Positions 16,979 to 26,884 of a stretch of 64,000 nt of DNA are shown here, one piece after another (within the stretch, counting starts at the first letter, position 1; the number at the start of each line of letters is the position of its first letter). Below the pieces are notes generated by a model. It did not search any database. It was given only the letters and a program-made list of their open reading frames with translations, and was not told the origin of the DNA. The stretch covers positions 620,001 to 684,000 of the forward strand of contig NZ_JAXCLX010000002.1 in the NCBI RefSeq assembly GCF_034044635.1, read 5' to 3'. Made by a program: the position numbers and the translations under genes. This DNA comes from Dongia rigui. Lineage in GTDB: Bacteria; Pseudomonadota; Alphaproteobacteria; Dongiales; Dongiaceae.

Positions 16979-18292
16979 ATGGCGATGGTGAACCAATACG
17001 TCCCCGGCCGCGAAGGCGATATCAGTGCCGCCGACGCGGCCCTCATCAAGCGCCGCGGCGAAGTGTTGGGCCCGGCCTATCGCCTGTTCTACGAAAAGCC
17101 GCTCCATATCGTGCGCGGAGAAGGCGTCTGGCTCTATGACCCGGAGGGCAACGCCTATCTCGACGTCTATAACAACGTCGCCTCGGTCGGCCATTGCCAC
17201 CCGCATGTGGTCGAGGCGCTGAGCAAACAGGCCGGCATCCTCAACACCCATACGCGTTACTTGCACGAAACGATCGTCGATTACGCCGCCAAATTGCTCA
17301 CCAAATTCCCAGCGGCCTTGAAGCATGTGATGTTCACCTGCACGGGCAGCGAGGCCAATGACCTCGCCTTGCGCATCGCCAAATCCTATACCAAGGGCAC
17401 CGGCGTCATCATCACCCAGCTCGCTTATCACGGCCTCACCGTGGCGATCTCGGAGCTGTCGCCATCGCTCGGCGACTATGTCGAACGGGGCCCACAGGTG
17501 AAGCTGGTCCCGGCGCCGGATACCTATCGCATCGACGGCGATGTGGGCGCGGCGTTTGCGGCCGGCGTCAAACAGGCCTTGGCCGACATGAAGGCGCAGG
17601 GGATCAAGCCATGTGCCCTCCTTGTTGACGGCATCTTCTCCAGCGATGGTGTTTTCCCCGGTGAACCCGGCTTCTTGAAGGAAGCGGTCGAGGCGGTGCG
17701 GGCGGCGGGCGGCATCTACATCGCCGATGAAGTGCAGCCGGGCTTCGGCCGCGTCGGTCCGGAATTCTGGGGCTTCGCGCGCCATGGCCTGGTGCCGGAC
17801 ATTGTCACGGTGGGGAAGCCCATGGGCAACGGGCATCCGATTGCCGGTGCCATCATGCAGCCGCATGTGGTCGAGGAATTCGGTCGTCGCTCGCGCTATT
17901 TCAACACCTTTGGCGGCAATCCCGTCTCCTGCGCCGTCGGCCGCGCGGTGCTGGAGGTGATCGAGAATGAGGGCCTGGCCGCCAATGCCGGCAAGGTCGG
18001 CGAATACATGAAGGCGGGATTGCAGAGACTCAGGCAACGTTACGACGTGATCGGTGACGTGCGCGGGGCGGGGCTCTTCCTCGGCCTCGAATTCGTCAAA
18101 GACCGCAGGACCAAGGAACCGCAGGCCGAAGCCGCGACCCATGTCGTCAACGACCTGCGCCGCCGCAAGGTCCTCATCAGCGCCACCGGTCCCGGCGCCA
18201 ACATCCTCAAAATCCGTCCGCCCCTGGTCTTTACCCAGGAACACGCCGACATCTTCCTCGACGCCACCGAAAAAGCCCTGGCGAGTTTCTAA
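16979..18292 (+). CDS. Class III PLP enzyme, phospho-lyase-like (ETNPPL/PHYKPL group)
   Basis: 437 residues; AAGGAG precedes the ATG at 16979. Segments RLFYEKPLHIVRGEGVWLYD, NNVASVGHCHPHVVEAL, ILNTHTRYLHE, FTCTGSEANDLALRIAKSYT and ADEVQPGFGRVG closely follow human ethanolamine-phosphate and 5-phosphohydroxy-lysine phospho-lyases. The PLP lysine is in TVGKPMGNGHP. These enzymes have an aminotransferase fold but eliminate phosphate and ammonia to give an aldehyde. Together with the kinase upstream this mirrors the vertebrate HYKK-PHYKPL pair. The natural substrate (hydroxylysine, ethanolamine or another) is not decided by sequence. Confidence 0.85.
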   Translation: MAMVNQYVPGREGDISAADAALIKRRGEVLGPAYRLFYEKPLHIVRGEGVWLYDPEGNAYLDVYNNVASVGHCHPHVVEALSKQAGILNTHTRYLHETIVDYAAKLLTKFPAALKHVMFTCTGSEANDLALRIAKSYTKGTGVIITQLAYHGLTVAISELSPSLGDYVERGPQVKLVPAPDTYRIDGDVGAAFAAGVKQALADMKAQGIKPCALLVDGIFSSDGVFPGEPGFLKEAVEAVRAAGGIYIADEVQPGFGRVGPEFWGFARHGLVPDIVTVGKPMGNGHPIAGAIMQPHVVEEFGRRSRYFNTFGGNPVSCAVGRAVLEVIENEGLAANAGKVGEYMKAGLQRLRQRYDVIGDVRGAGLFLGLEFVKDRRTKEPQAEAATHVVNDLRRRKVLISATGPGANILKIRPPLVFTQEHADIFLDATEKALASF

Positions 18293-18293
18293 G

Positions 18294-18734
18294 ATGGCCC
18301 GCCTCTCCGACACGTTGCCCGGGACCTGGCGCTTGCTGTCGCGGATCGACGTGACGGCAACAGGTGAGAGACGGCCGGAACCGATGCTGGGCGACGATCC
18401 GGAAGCGCTGCTGATATACGACCGCAGCGGACATTTCGCCGCCCAGTTCATGCGCCGCGACCGCAGCGTCGAATTGCCAGACGTGGCAGCCGCCGGGCCC
18501 AATAACAGCCGCGCGGTGGGCGGCTACGACGCCTATTTCGGCAGCTATGTCATCGACGACGCGACCAGCAGCGTCACCCAAACCCTGATCGGCGCCCTGT
18601 CGCGCGAAAGCGTCGGCATGGTCCTGACGCGACAGATGGAAGTGATGGGCGACAGTCTCACCATTCGCCTTGAAACAAAGAGCGCTGACGGCACGCCCGT
18701 TACACGCACGCTGACTTGGGAGCGCGTTGGATAA
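18294..18734 (+). CDS. Lipocalin-like domain protein
   Basis: 146 residues, starting LSDTLPGTWRLLSRIDVTA, with PEALLIYDRSGHFAAQFMR and GGYDAYFGSYVIDDATSSV, matching the lipocalin-like_5 pattern (GTW near the start, then YDxxGxxxxQ and YxGxYxxD). No signal peptide, so cytoplasmic. It begins immediately after the phospho-lyase stop and is probably co-transcribed. The role is unknown; small-ligand binding is suggested by fold only. Confidence 0.75.
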   Translation: MARLSDTLPGTWRLLSRIDVTATGERRPEPMLGDDPEALLIYDRSGHFAAQFMRRDRSVELPDVAAAGPNNSRAVGGYDAYFGSYVIDDATSSVTQTLIGALSRESVGMVLTRQMEVMGDSLTIRLETKSADGTPVTRTLTWERVG

Positions 18735-18795
18735 GCTGGGCCCGGTCGGTGCAGCCGCCAATGCTGCGGGCTGCGTGTCACACTGCCAAAAGAAA

Positions 18796-18824
18796 ACCGG
18801 GTCCGTGACTGGCACGGACCCGGT
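18796..18824. terminator. Bidirectional intrinsic terminator between lipocalin gene and nrdJ
   Basis: A perfect 12-bp stem (ACCGGGTCCGTG with its complement) with a 5-nt loop. On the minus strand it is followed by TTTTCTTTT, and on the plus strand by GGTCTTTTC. It lies between two convergent stops (18734 and 18912). It is a strong nrdJ terminator and a weaker one for the rightward operon. Confidence 0.9.
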
Positions 18825-18911
18825 GGTCTTTTCAACTTAAGGCCAGTTCCAGGAGGTCGGAGGTTGGGGCAGTCTGGCTGGCTGCCCTTGGATGACCTCG
18901 TCAGAACTCTC

Positions 18912-21900
18912 TCAAGAGCAGCCGCTGGTCGAGCCGCAGGTGGTGCACTTCATGCAGGTGCCGTTGCGCACCAGGGTGAAGTTGCCGCACTCGCCGCAGG
19001 CATCGCCCTCATAGCCCTTCATCTTGGCCTCGCGGATCTTGTCGAGCCGCTTGTCGACCGACTGCACGACTGCGGCACCCACGGACATGGTGTTGGTCAC
19101 GCTGGCGGTCACGGCCGCGAGCGTCGGGCCGTCGCCGCCGCCCGTCTGCATGGCGGTTGTCGCATGCAGGTCCTGGGCGAGGGCGGTGTTGCCGACCACC
19201 ATGCTGGCATTCTTCAGCACGATGAGGTTCGAGCGCACGAAGCCGCTGGAGGCGATCTTCTTCACGGCATCGACGCCGTGCTGCATCTTCTCGGGGATCG
19301 CCTGCTCGTCGGCACCCGAGCCCATCGCATCCGGATAGAGATCCGACGGCTGCACATGGGCGAGGTCGTTGCGGCCGAGATAGGACACGGCGAGTTCGCG
19401 GAAGGTGTAGTCGAGGATCGACGTCGCCATCTTGATGGCATCGTTGCCTTCGACCATGCCGTTGGGCTCGAAGCGGGTGAAGGTGAAGGCCTCGACGAAT
19501 TCCTCGAGCGGCACGCCATATTGCAGGCCGATCGAGATGGCGATGGCAAAGTTGTTCATAAGTGAGCGGAAGGCGGCACCTTCCTTGTGCATGTCGATGA
19601 AGATCTCGCCGAGCTTGCCATCCTCGTATTCGCCGGTGCGCAGATAGACCTTGTGGCCACCGACGATCGCCTTCTGGGTGTAGCCCTTGCGGCGCTCGGG
19701 GAGGCGCGAACGGCCCTTTTCGATCATGCGCTCGACGATCCGTTCGACGATGCGCTCGGCGACGATCGGCGCGCGGGCGGCTGCCGGCGCTTCGATGATG
19801 TCGTCGACCATGTCGTCGTCACCCAGCACCGAGGCCGAGAGCGGCTGCGACAGCTTGGAGCCGTCGCGATAGAGCGCGTTCGCCTTGATGCCGAGCTGCC
19901 AGGAGAGCAGATAGGCCGATTTGCAATCCTCGACCGAGGAGCTGTTCGGCATGTTGATGGTCTTTGAGATCGCGCCGGAGATGAAGCTCTGCGCTGCCGC
20001 CATCATGCGGATATGGCTTTCGACCGACAGGTACCGCTTGCCGATGCGGCCGCAGGGGTTGGCGCAATCGAACACCGAGAGATGCTCGTCCTTGAGGAAC
20101 GGTGCCCCTTCCAGGGTCATCGCGCCGCAGACGAAGGTGTTGGCAGCTTCGTATTCCGCCTTGCTGAAGCCCAGGGCGGTCAGCATGTCGAAGGCCGGGT
20201 TGTTGAGTTCTTCGGGCGTGAAGCCCAGGGCCGCCTGGCAGAAGGCGTCGCCCAGATTCCACTTGTTGAACACGAAGCGGATGTCGAAGGCGGCTTCCAG
20301 CGAGGATTCAAGCTTTGCCAGCGTCTCGTCGTCGAAACCGCGGGCCTTCAAGCTCTGATGGTTGATGTAGGGCGCGTCCTTCAAGGTCGCGTGGCCCACG
20401 GCATAGCGCACCATCTCGTCGATCTGCACGGGGCTGTAGCCCAGCGTCGTCAACGCATCGGGCACCATGCGGTTGATGATCTTGAAATAGCCGCCGCCGG
20501 CGAGCTTCTTGAACTTCACCAGGGCGAAGTCGGGCTCGATGCCGGTGGTGTCGCAATCCATCACCAGGCCGATCGTGCCGGTGGGGGCGATGACGGTCGA
20601 CTGCGCGTTGCGATAGCCGTGCTTTTCACCCAGGGCCAGGGCTTCGTCCCAGGCGCGGCGGGCCGCCTCGACCAGACGCGTGTCCTTGCAGTTCTTGGCA
20701 TCGAGCACGACGGGGGGGACCGAGAGGCCTTCATAGCCCGTGGTCTCGCTATAGGCGGCGCGGCGATGGTTGCGGATGACGCGCAGCATGTGGTCGGCGT
20801 TCTTGGCATAGCCCGGGAAGGCGCCAAGCTCGCCCGCCATCTCGGCCGAGGTCGCATAGGCAACACCGGTCATGATCGCGGTGAGGGCCGCCGTGATGGC
20901 GCGGCCTTCTTCGCTGTCATAGGAGAGGCCGACCGACATCAGCAAGCCGCCGATATTGGCGTAGCCGAGGCCAAGCGTGCGGAACTCGTAGGAGAGCTGC
21001 GCGATTTCCTTCGAGGGGAACTGCGCCATCAGCACCGAGATTTCCAAAACGACAGTCCACAGGCGGACGGCGTGTTCGTAAGACTCGATATCGATCTGGC
21101 CGTCTTCGCCCTTGAACGTCATCAGGTTCAGCGAGGCGAGGTTGCAGGCCGTGTCGTCGAGGAACATGTATTCCGAGCACGGATTGGACGCATTGATGCG
21201 GCCGGATTCCGGGCAGGTGTGCCACTCATTGATGGTGGTGTCGTATTGCACGCCGGGATCGGCGCTGGCCCAGGCCGCCTGGCCGATCTTTTCCCAGAGG
21301 TCACGGGCCTTGATCGTCTTGTGCAGCTTGCCGTCGGTGCGGCGGATGAGATCCCAATCGCCGTCCTTCTCGACGCGGTCGATGAAGTCGTTCGAGATGC
21401 GCACCGAGTTGTTCGAGTTCTGGCCCGAAACGGTGAGATAGGCTTCCGAATCCCAGTCGGTATCATAGGTCCGGAAATCGACCTTGGCATAGCCTTGGGC
21501 GGCGAAGTGCAGCACACGCTGGACATAATTGTCCGGCACGCCGGCCTTGCGCGCGGCGCGGATGGCGGCCTTCAGAGCCGGATTCGCTTTGGGGTCGAGC
21601 TTGTCGGCGCCGGTGCCTTCATTGGCCGCCTTGATCACCTTGTTGAGGTGTTCGTTGCAGGCCTTGGAGCCAGCGACGAGGGCCGCAACCTTCTGCTCCT
21701 CGATCACCTTCCAGTCGATATAGGCTTCGATATCGGGGTGGTCGAGATCGACCGTCACCATCTTCGCCGCGCGGCGCGTGGTGCCGCCCGATTTGATGGC
21801 GCCCGCAGCGCGGTCACCGATCTTGAGGAAGCTCATGAGGCCCGATGAACGACCGCCGCCAGAGAGCTTCTCGCCATCGCCGCGCAGCTTCGAGAAATTG

Positions 21901-22598
21901 GAACCCGTGCCGGAACCGTATTTGAAGAGGCGCGCCTCGCGCACCCACAGGTCCATGATGCCGCCCTCGGAGACGAGGTCGTCGGCGACCGACTGGATGA
22001 AGCAGGCATGCGGCTGCGGATGCTCATAGGCCGAGGCCGAGACGGTGAGCTCGCCGGTCTTGAAGTCGACATAGTGGTGGCCCTGCGCCGGACCATCGAT
22101 GCCATAGGCCCAATGCAGGCCGGTGTTGAACCATTGCGGGCTGTTCGGCGCACCCATCTGGCGCGCCAGCATGAAGCGCATTTCGTCATAGAAGGCGAGG
22201 GCATCTTCTTCCGTGTCGAAATAGCCGCCTTTCCAGCCCCAATAGGTCCAGGTGCCGACCATGCGGTCGAAGACCTGCTTGGCACTGGTCTCGCCGCCAA
22301 AGCGCTTCTCGGCCGAGAGCTTCACCAGGGCTTCGCGGTCAGCCTCGCGGCGCCACAGGAAGTCCGGCACGTCGCCTTCGACCACGGGGCGCATCGCCGC
22401 GGGCACGCCGGCCTTGCGGAAATACTTCTGCGCCAACACGTCGCTCGCCACTTGCGACCAATCGGCCGGCACTTCGATGTCCTTCAGCTGAAAGACGATC
22501 GAGCCATCCGGATTCTTGATCTCGCTCGTGGTGCGGCGGAAGAGGATTTCCGAATATGGTGACTGGCCGGCCTTGGTGAAACGACGAGCAATGCGCAT
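18912..22598 (-). CDS. nrdJ: Vitamin B12-dependent (class II) ribonucleotide reductase
   Basis: 1228 residues, the long NrdJ type. It reduces ribonucleotides using adenosylcobalamin to generate the thiyl radical, so it works with or without oxygen. Visible segments include [79 protein letters not shown], and the C-terminal Cys cluster [13 protein letters not shown] ... CMKCTTCG. A large insertion around residues 300-360 is normal for this group. No class I or III RNR is seen here, which would make cobalamin supply (the riboswitch at 12640) important for DNA synthesis. Two NrdR-like boxes precede it. Confidence 0.97.
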   Translation of the reverse strand: MRIARRFTKAGQSPYSEILFRRTTSEIKNPDGSIVFQLKDIEVPADWSQVASDVLAQKYFRKAGVPAAMRPVVEGDVPDFLWRREADREALVKLSAEKRFGGETSAKQVFDRMVGTWTYWGWKGGYFDTEEDALAFYDEMRFMLARQMGAPNSPQWFNTGLHWAYGIDGPAQGHHYVDFKTGELTVSASAYEHPQPHACFIQSVADDLVSEGGIMDLWVREARLFKYGSGTGSNFSKLRGDGEKLSGGGRSSGLMSFLKIGDRAAGAIKSGGTTRRAAKMVTVDLDHPDIEAYIDWKVIEEQKVAALVAGSKACNEHLNKVIKAANEGTGADKLDPKANPALKAAIRAARKAGVPDNYVQRVLHFAAQGYAKVDFRTYDTDWDSEAYLTVSGQNSNNSVRISNDFIDRVEKDGDWDLIRRTDGKLHKTIKARDLWEKIGQAAWASADPGVQYDTTINEWHTCPESGRINASNPCSEYMFLDDTACNLASLNLMTFKGEDGQIDIESYEHAVRLWTVVLEISVLMAQFPSKEIAQLSYEFRTLGLGYANIGGLLMSVGLSYDSEEGRAITAALTAIMTGVAYATSAEMAGELGAFPGYAKNADHMLRVIRNHRRAAYSETTGYEGLSVPPVVLDAKNCKDTRLVEAARRAWDEALALGEKHGYRNAQSTVIAPTGTIGLVMDCDTTGIEPDFALVKFKKLAGGGYFKIINRMVPDALTTLGYSPVQIDEMVRYAVGHATLKDAPYINHQSLKARGFDDETLAKLESSLEAAFDIRFVFNKWNLGDAFCQAALGFTPEELNNPAFDMLTALGFSKAEYEAANTFVCGAMTLEGAPFLKDEHLSVFDCANPCGRIGKRYLSVESHIRMMAAAQSFISGAISKTINMPNSSSVEDCKSAYLLSWQLGIKANALYRDGSKLSQPLSASVLGDDDMVDDIIEAPAAARAPIVAERIVERIVERMIEKGRSRLPERRKGYTQKAIVGGHKVYLRTGEYEDGKLGEIFIDMHKEGAAFRSLMNNFAIAISIGLQYGVPLEEFVEAFTFTRFEPNGMVEGNDAIKMATSILDYTFRELAVSYLGRNDLAHVQPSDLYPDAMGSGADEQAIPEKMQHGVDAVKKIASSGFVRSNLIVLKNASMVVGNTALAQDLHATTAMQTGGGDGPTLAAVTASVTNTMSVGAAVVQSVDKRLDKIREAKMKGYEGDACGECGNFTLVRNGTCMKCTTCGSTSGCS

Positions 22599-22703
22599 CT
22601 GGTGCCCCCGAAAATGATCTTTATCTGCCCTTCACGAACCGAATCCTCGCCCCTTCGCAGAATCTGGTTCAGCAAAAAGGGGTAAAGGATTGGTTCGGCG
22701 CGC

Positions 22704-22744
22704 CTATATCTAGTCGGCTAGACCGGCGCCGTGACCAGATATTG
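22704..22744. promoter_or_regulatory. Pair of NrdR-like boxes upstream of nrdJ
   Basis: Two matches to the CWATATMTWG core of the NrdR box: CTATATCTAG at 22704-22713 (plus strand) and CAATATCTGG at 22744-22735 (minus strand). Their centres are exactly 31 bp apart, the three-helical-turn spacing at which NrdR binds. They lie 105-145 bp upstream of the nrdJ start, in the promoter region. NrdR represses RNR genes when dATP is high. The box match and spacing are directly visible; binding is inferred. Confidence 0.75.
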
Positions 22745-22888
22745 ATCCCGGGGAAGCCTCGGCAGCAACAGGAAAATATCTATATTTGGTGATTAATAAT
22801 CTTGACGCCCATAGATGTTGAGGAACCCCCCGGTTTATGGGCGTTTCTCACGCATGTCGCACCGCAAAATGCCGAAATTAATCGATTC

Positions 22889-23890
22889 TCATTTTTTGTG
22901 ACGTCCGGTGAGGCTCGAAAAGATGATCGATATCAAAAGGATAACCGTGCCGATCCACTGCTGGGTCGAGGTCGCTTCGCTTAGGATGACTGTCGCAGCC
23001 ACCAGGCTGATCGCCGGTTCCAAGTTCAAAGTCATCGCCGTTTCGGTGGGCGACAGCGTCTTCATGGACGCAAACCAGCAGATCATGGCCGTCACATAGC
23101 AGGCCGTGGCGCCCAGATAGCCGACCCAACCCGCTGGCGTGCCGGGCAGGGCGACCCCGCCGACAACGGCCACATAAAGGCTGGCAAGGCCGATCATCCA
23201 CAGATTGGCCCAGAAATTCATGACCCGGGAATCGACCCCGTCGAGATAGGCACCGCCCCAGGTGACGAATCCGGCAACGCCGAGCGAGGCGATCAGCGCC
23301 AGGGCGGCCCCCCGCCAGTCGAGCGAGATCTGCGAGGGGTCGAAGGCAAGGCCGCCGATGTCGACGGTGAGGCCGATATCACGCCCCAGCGCCACCACCA
23401 GCCCGGCAAAGGCGGTCACCAGCAGCAGGCCGCGTAAGGGGCTGATGCGCTCGCGCCCCGAGAGCGCTGCGAAAATCGCCACCAGCAGGGGGTAGGTATA
23501 AAGAAGGATGACGGCGAGGCTCACCTTGATGAAGGCGACCGAGCTCAAATAGCCGACCGACATCATCATCAGGCAGATGGCAATCCAGAAGGTGGCGCGG
23601 AAGTTCCGCTGTGGCAGCCGGAAGGTAACGCCACCCGCCTTCAACACCACGAACAGGGTGAGCGTCAGCGCCGTGAAGCGCGACCACACCAGCAGCATCG
23701 GCGTGGCGCCGCCGCCATAGGCGAGGCTCGCGAAGGTCGTGATAAGGCTGACGAAGACGGTGCCGACCAGCAGCAGGCCCAGCGCCGCCCAATGGCCGCG
23801 CGGCCTTTGGTGTTGTTGCGTGTTCAGGATCGTCCCCCGGCAATGCCCTTGTGCGGCGGGGCTTTGCACCACGCCAGCCTTTTGAGCCAA
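22889..23890 (-). CDS. EamA/DMT family transporter
   Basis: About 333 residues in the longest reading, with two EamA repeats of about five hydrophobic helices each (WAALGLLLVGTVFVSLITTF to FAGLVVAL; then WRGAALALIASLGVAGFVTW to VILLISIIFSSLTG). The second-repeat motif TETAMTLNLEPAISLVAATVILSEA is characteristic. No ATG fits; TTG at 23890 or a following GTG is used. Probable exporter of a small metabolite. It lies between nrdJ and an unknown gene, all leftward. Confidence 0.85.
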   Translation of the reverse strand: MAQKAGVVQSPAAQGHCRGTILNTQQHQRPRGHWAALGLLLVGTVFVSLITTFASLAYGGGATPMLLVWSRFTALTLTLFVVLKAGGVTFRLPQRNFRATFWIAICLMMMSVGYLSSVAFIKVSLAVILLYTYPLLVAIFAALSGRERISPLRGLLLVTAFAGLVVALGRDIGLTVDIGGLAFDPSQISLDWRGAALALIASLGVAGFVTWGGAYLDGVDSRVMNFWANLWMIGLASLYVAVVGGVALPGTPAGWVGYLGATACYVTAMICWFASMKTLSPTETAMTLNLEPAISLVAATVILSEATSTQQWIGTVILLISIIFSSLTGRHKK

Positions 23891-23952
23891 GCATGGTGCA
23901 AAGCCGGGATTTGGTCAAACCACCCTCAAAGGCGGTGGCCCGCCCCCGCGGA

Positions 23953-24942
23953 TCAGACCGGCAGCTTGTCGGTGGTCACGCTGACCAGCGGAATGCGAAC
24001 CCGCGCATCGAGCAGGACGCGCGACGTCTCATCGATCTGGGTCGGCGCGCTGCACAACGCCGACTGACCCAGGCCAACCTCGATCAGATAGGTGGCACCG
24101 GCCTCGGCCGGGAAGGTATGGGTCACCGGCTCGATCCGGATCTGCTCGAAGCGATCCTGATAGCCGACGCTCGGGATCAGCTGCTCGCTTTTGAATACCG
24201 CGCGCTTTTTGGCGAAACCGTTGATCGGGAAGCGCGGCGGCGGGGCGAAATTGGGGGCGGCCGGCTGCGGCAGGCTCGCCACCGTGAAAACGTTGATGAA
24301 GATGAAGGATTCAAGATCGATGCGCTTCTGCACCAGTGCGGCGATGCTGTGATCGTCCTTGACCGACAGGCGCCAGTCCAGCGACAGCGCCGGCAGCTTC
24401 ACCGTGGCCAGCGACAGACGGCCGTCCAGTTCCACCTCGGGCTTGAACGCGAACAGGAAGGCGCCGGCGTTGTCGAGCGGCGTCTTGCGCAGATCGTTGG
24501 CACCGACATGCACCAGGGACATGATGTCGCCCGTAGCGCGCGGTAGGAAACCCTGCAGGGGCACCACTTCGGCACCGTCGCGATAATACTGCTGATAGAG
24601 ATATGCCTGGCGGGGCCCGCCGACGACGAAGCCGCGGTTCGCGTCGTTGGGCACATAGATCCGCGGGAGACGACGGAAGGCGCGTGGTGTGCCACCCAGG
24701 AACGGGCTGGTGAAGCGGGAGACATCGAAGGCGAGGCCGCCGGCGCCGCCCATGATATGCGAGAGCGGCGCGGCGCCACCCACATAGGACACGCTGTCGT
24801 CGTGATCGAGCAGCCCGGCGCGGGCGAGTTCAACAAGACCCAGCACCTCGGCCGGGGTGTAATGTGCCTTCATCTCGTCCGCCACGTTATGGACGGCCCC
24901 AGTCTTATCGATTGCCTCGGTCGATTTGCGTTCCAGCATCAT
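23953..24942 (-). CDS. Hypothetical protein, family not recognised
   Basis: 329 residues, ATG at 24942 with GGGGA 5-6 nt upstream. No signal peptide or transmembrane segment. The N-terminus is helical and acidic (KTGAVHNVADEMKAHYTPAEVLGLVELARAG is only part of it). The middle is Gly/Pro-rich (GGAAPLSHIMGGAGG; RRLPRIYVPNDANRGFVVGG), and the rest is beta-rich (ALSLDWRLSVKDDHSIAALV; EAGATYLIEVGLGQSALC). Codon use is like its neighbours, so it is probably a genuine resident gene. It lies upstream of the EamA exporter on the same strand, 62 bp apart. I cannot assign a function. Confidence 0.7.
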   Translation of the reverse strand: MMLERKSTEAIDKTGAVHNVADEMKAHYTPAEVLGLVELARAGLLDHDDSVSYVGGAAPLSHIMGGAGGLAFDVSRFTSPFLGGTPRAFRRLPRIYVPNDANRGFVVGGPRQAYLYQQYYRDGAEVVPLQGFLPRATGDIMSLVHVGANDLRKTPLDNAGAFLFAFKPEVELDGRLSLATVKLPALSLDWRLSVKDDHSIAALVQKRIDLESFIFINVFTVASLPQPAAPNFAPPPRFPINGFAKKRAVFKSEQLIPSVGYQDRFEQIRIEPVTHTFPAEAGATYLIEVGLGQSALCSAPTQIDETSRVLLDARVRIPLVSVTTDKLPV

Positions 24943-25122
24943 CTATTCCCCAGTTTTGCCGCGCCGGACCGTTCCCCCATGGGCGGCCTTCGGTGGCGGT
25001 GCTGATGAAGCTAGGCGGCCTTGCCCGTTCGGCCAAATGATGATCCTGTGGAACGTGGCGGCGGTCACAGAATTTCCGTCACTACAACCCTGGAATGTAT
25101 CGAAGTCGATGAACTTATCGCC

Positions 25123-25620
25123 ATGCCCGCCCACCCGAGTGACCATCCGCTAGACGTTCGCCCATCTGTGGCGGCTGATCTCCCAGCCATTCTCGCGCTC
25201 GTTATTGAGGCGTTCGCAGCCCTTGCCAGCCTCACGCCACCCTCCGGTGCAGCCGGAGAAACGGTCGAGAATCTTGGCCGCATTCAGGCGCAAGGGGCGA
25301 TCCTGGTGGCGGAATCGGTCGGCCGCCTCGTCGGCTGCGTCGCCTTGGAACCCAAGATGGGCGGTTTCTATCTGGGGCGTTTGGCCGTTCACCCAGATTG
25401 GCGCCGCCAGGGTATCGCCCAGCTCCTGCTCGCAGCGGCGGAAAGCTACGCCCGGGCGAGGCAGGCATCTGCACTCACCCTCAACGTCCGGCTGGTCCTG
25501 GCGGGGAATATCCGCCTGTTCGAAGGGGCGGGATACCGGATCGTGGGGCAGGGTAGCCATTCGGGCTTTTCAGTGCCCACCTACCATATCATGCGGAAAG
25601 ACCTCGGCTTTCCGGGCTGA
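25123..25620 (+). CDS. GNAT family N-acetyltransferase
   Basis: 165 residues from the ATG at 25123; a longer non-ATG reading from 25021 is possible. GNAT core: LDVRPSVAADLPAILALV, GCVALEPKMGGFYLGRLAVHPDWRRQGIAQLLL (acetyl-CoA pyrophosphate loop R/QxxGxA) and RLFEGAGYRIVG. Acceptor substrate unknown. It precedes the NDUFA12 gene by 126 bp and is divergent from the hypothetical at 24942. Confidence 0.85.
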   Translation: MPAHPSDHPLDVRPSVAADLPAILALVIEAFAALASLTPPSGAAGETVENLGRIQAQGAILVAESVGRLVGCVALEPKMGGFYLGRLAVHPDWRRQGIAQLLLAAAESYARARQASALTLNVRLVLAGNIRLFEGAGYRIVGQGSHSGFSVPTYHIMRKDLGFPG

Positions 25621-25746
25621 CACCCCCTTTTCTTGCTTGCCGGGCGTCGGCCTAGTATATTCCGGCCCGAGTTCTTAACCTGTTGCTCCCATTGGCTTCC
25701 CCAATCGTCTGGCGGCCATAGGCAACCTAGTACGGCGAATCACGCG

Positions 25747-26100
25747 ATGAGCATCGGCACACGCCTCTTCACTTGGCTGAACGGCGAACTGGTCGGGACG
25801 GACGAGTTCGGCAACAAGTACTACGTTCACCGTCGCATGAAGGGCCAGAAGCGCGAGAAGCGCTGGGTCCTTTATAAGGGCGAGGCCGAGGCGAGCCGCG
25901 TGCCGCCGGAATGGCATGCCTGGTTGCATGCGACCACGTCCGTGGTGCCGACCAACCGGGCCAAGCCCATGGCCTGGCAAAAGCCGCATGAGCCCAACCG
26001 TACCGGTACGGGCCTCGCCTATCGCCCGCCGGGCCATACCCTGATGGGTGGCCAGCGCGCCAAAGCCTCGGCCGATTACGAACCCTGGTCGCCGGCCTGA
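25747..26100 (+). CDS. NDUFA12/B17.2-family NADH:ubiquinone oxidoreductase accessory subunit
   Basis: 117 residues, starting MSIGTRLFTWLNGELVGTDE. The signature FGNKYYVHRRMKGQKREKRWVLYKGEAEASRVPPEWHAWLH matches the mitochondrial complex I accessory subunit NDUFA12, which is conserved in alphaproteobacteria as the 17.2-kDa-like protein. It stabilises the hydrophilic arm near the quinone site. Its presence supports alphaproteobacterial origin. The main nuo operon is not in the window. Confidence 0.93.
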   Translation: MSIGTRLFTWLNGELVGTDEFGNKYYVHRRMKGQKREKRWVLYKGEAEASRVPPEWHAWLHATTSVVPTNRAKPMAWQKPHEPNRTGTGLAYRPPGHTLMGGQRAKASADYEPWSPA

Positions 26101-26153
26101 TCTAATTCAGCGCGCATCCTACCCGTCCGTCCCACACGCCCAAGGCCCGATCC

Positions 26154-26627
26154 ATGCAGCGCAACGTCCTCGAAACCATCATGGGTGCCGTCGTCCTCAT
26201 CGCGGCCGCCGCCTTCCTCTATGTCATCTACAGCGGCAGTGGCATCAAGGAAGACAGGGGCGGCTATTCGCTGACGGTGCGTTTCGATCGGGGTGGGTCT
26301 GTCCTGCCGGGTACCGATGTGCGCATCAGCGGCGTCAAGGTCGGCGCAGTGACCTCCCAGGATTTCGACCCGAAGATGTTCCAGGCCGTCGTTAAGCTCA
26401 ACATCCGCAGCGATGTCGAATTGCCGAAGGACAGCTCTGCAATCATCACCAGTGACGGATTGCTCGGCAATTACTACATCAAACTGGAGCCGGGTGCGGA
26501 AGACGACCTGCTCAAGGATGGCGATCAGGTCGCCCATGCGCAGGGCGCCCTTGATCTGGTGGAACTGATCAACAAGTTCGTGGTCGGCGGCTCCGATACC
26601 AAGAAGGAAGAGTCCGCGACGCCTTGA
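26154..26627 (+). CDS. MlaD-like outer-membrane lipid asymmetry protein
   Basis: 157 residues: an N-terminal membrane anchor (TIMGAVVLIAAAAFLYVIYSG) and an MCE domain with LTVRFDRGGSVLPGTDVRISGVKVGAV and ITSDGLLGNYYIKLEPG. MlaD forms a periplasmic hexamer on the MlaEF transporter and moves phospholipids between the two membranes. The mlaEF genes are not adjacent, so the rest of the system is elsewhere. It lies 53 bp after NDUFA12, an order common in alphaproteobacteria. Confidence 0.9.
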   Translation: MQRNVLETIMGAVVLIAAAAFLYVIYSGSGIKEDRGGYSLTVRFDRGGSVLPGTDVRISGVKVGAVTSQDFDPKMFQAVVKLNIRSDVELPKDSSAIITSDGLLGNYYIKLEPGAEDDLLKDGDQVAHAQGALDLVELINKFVVGGSDTKKEESATP

Positions 26628-26644
26628 TGGGCGGAGAGGCGCGT

Positions 26645-26884
26645 ATGAGCAAGGATAAGGCAGGCGCCGGTTTCGACGTGCCGGTCTGGAAGCAGCCCGA
26701 CGGTCAACCTGTGTCGTGCCTCGAAAAAGTCAAAGTCCTCAATCAGAATCTGATCGAGATCAGGCAACTGGCGCAGGATGCGCTGGAGGATGCGGTGCTG
26801 ATGGGCTGCGATGAAGCGCAGATTAGGGCCGTGTTCAACGATCTCGTGGCGAAACTCGAGAATCCCTACGGAAAGAAGTCATGA
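26645..26884 (+). CDS. Small conserved-looking protein of unknown function
   Basis: 79 residues from the ATG at 26645, which has GGAGAGG 5-11 nt upstream; an ATG at 26627 is an alternative. Soluble, mostly helical: LEKVKVLNQNLIEIRQLAQD followed by ALEDAVLMGCDEAQIRAVFN. The stop overlaps the ATG of the DUF2155 gene (4 bp), and the start is close to the MlaD stop, so it is translated as part of the row. No family recognised. Confidence 0.75.
   Translation: MSKDKAGAGFDVPVWKQPDGQPVSCLEKVKVLNQNLIEIRQLAQDALEDAVLMGCDEAQIRAVFNDLVAKLENPYGKKS

Noticed and set aside
20013-21848. 611-codon plus-strand frame
   Set aside because: Fully antisense to nrdJ; a GC-rich shadow with His/Arg/Gly-biased composition and no domain.
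22780-22791. Third NrdR-like box upstream of nrdJ
   Set aside because: Weaker match and 46 bp from the next box, which does not fit helical spacing.
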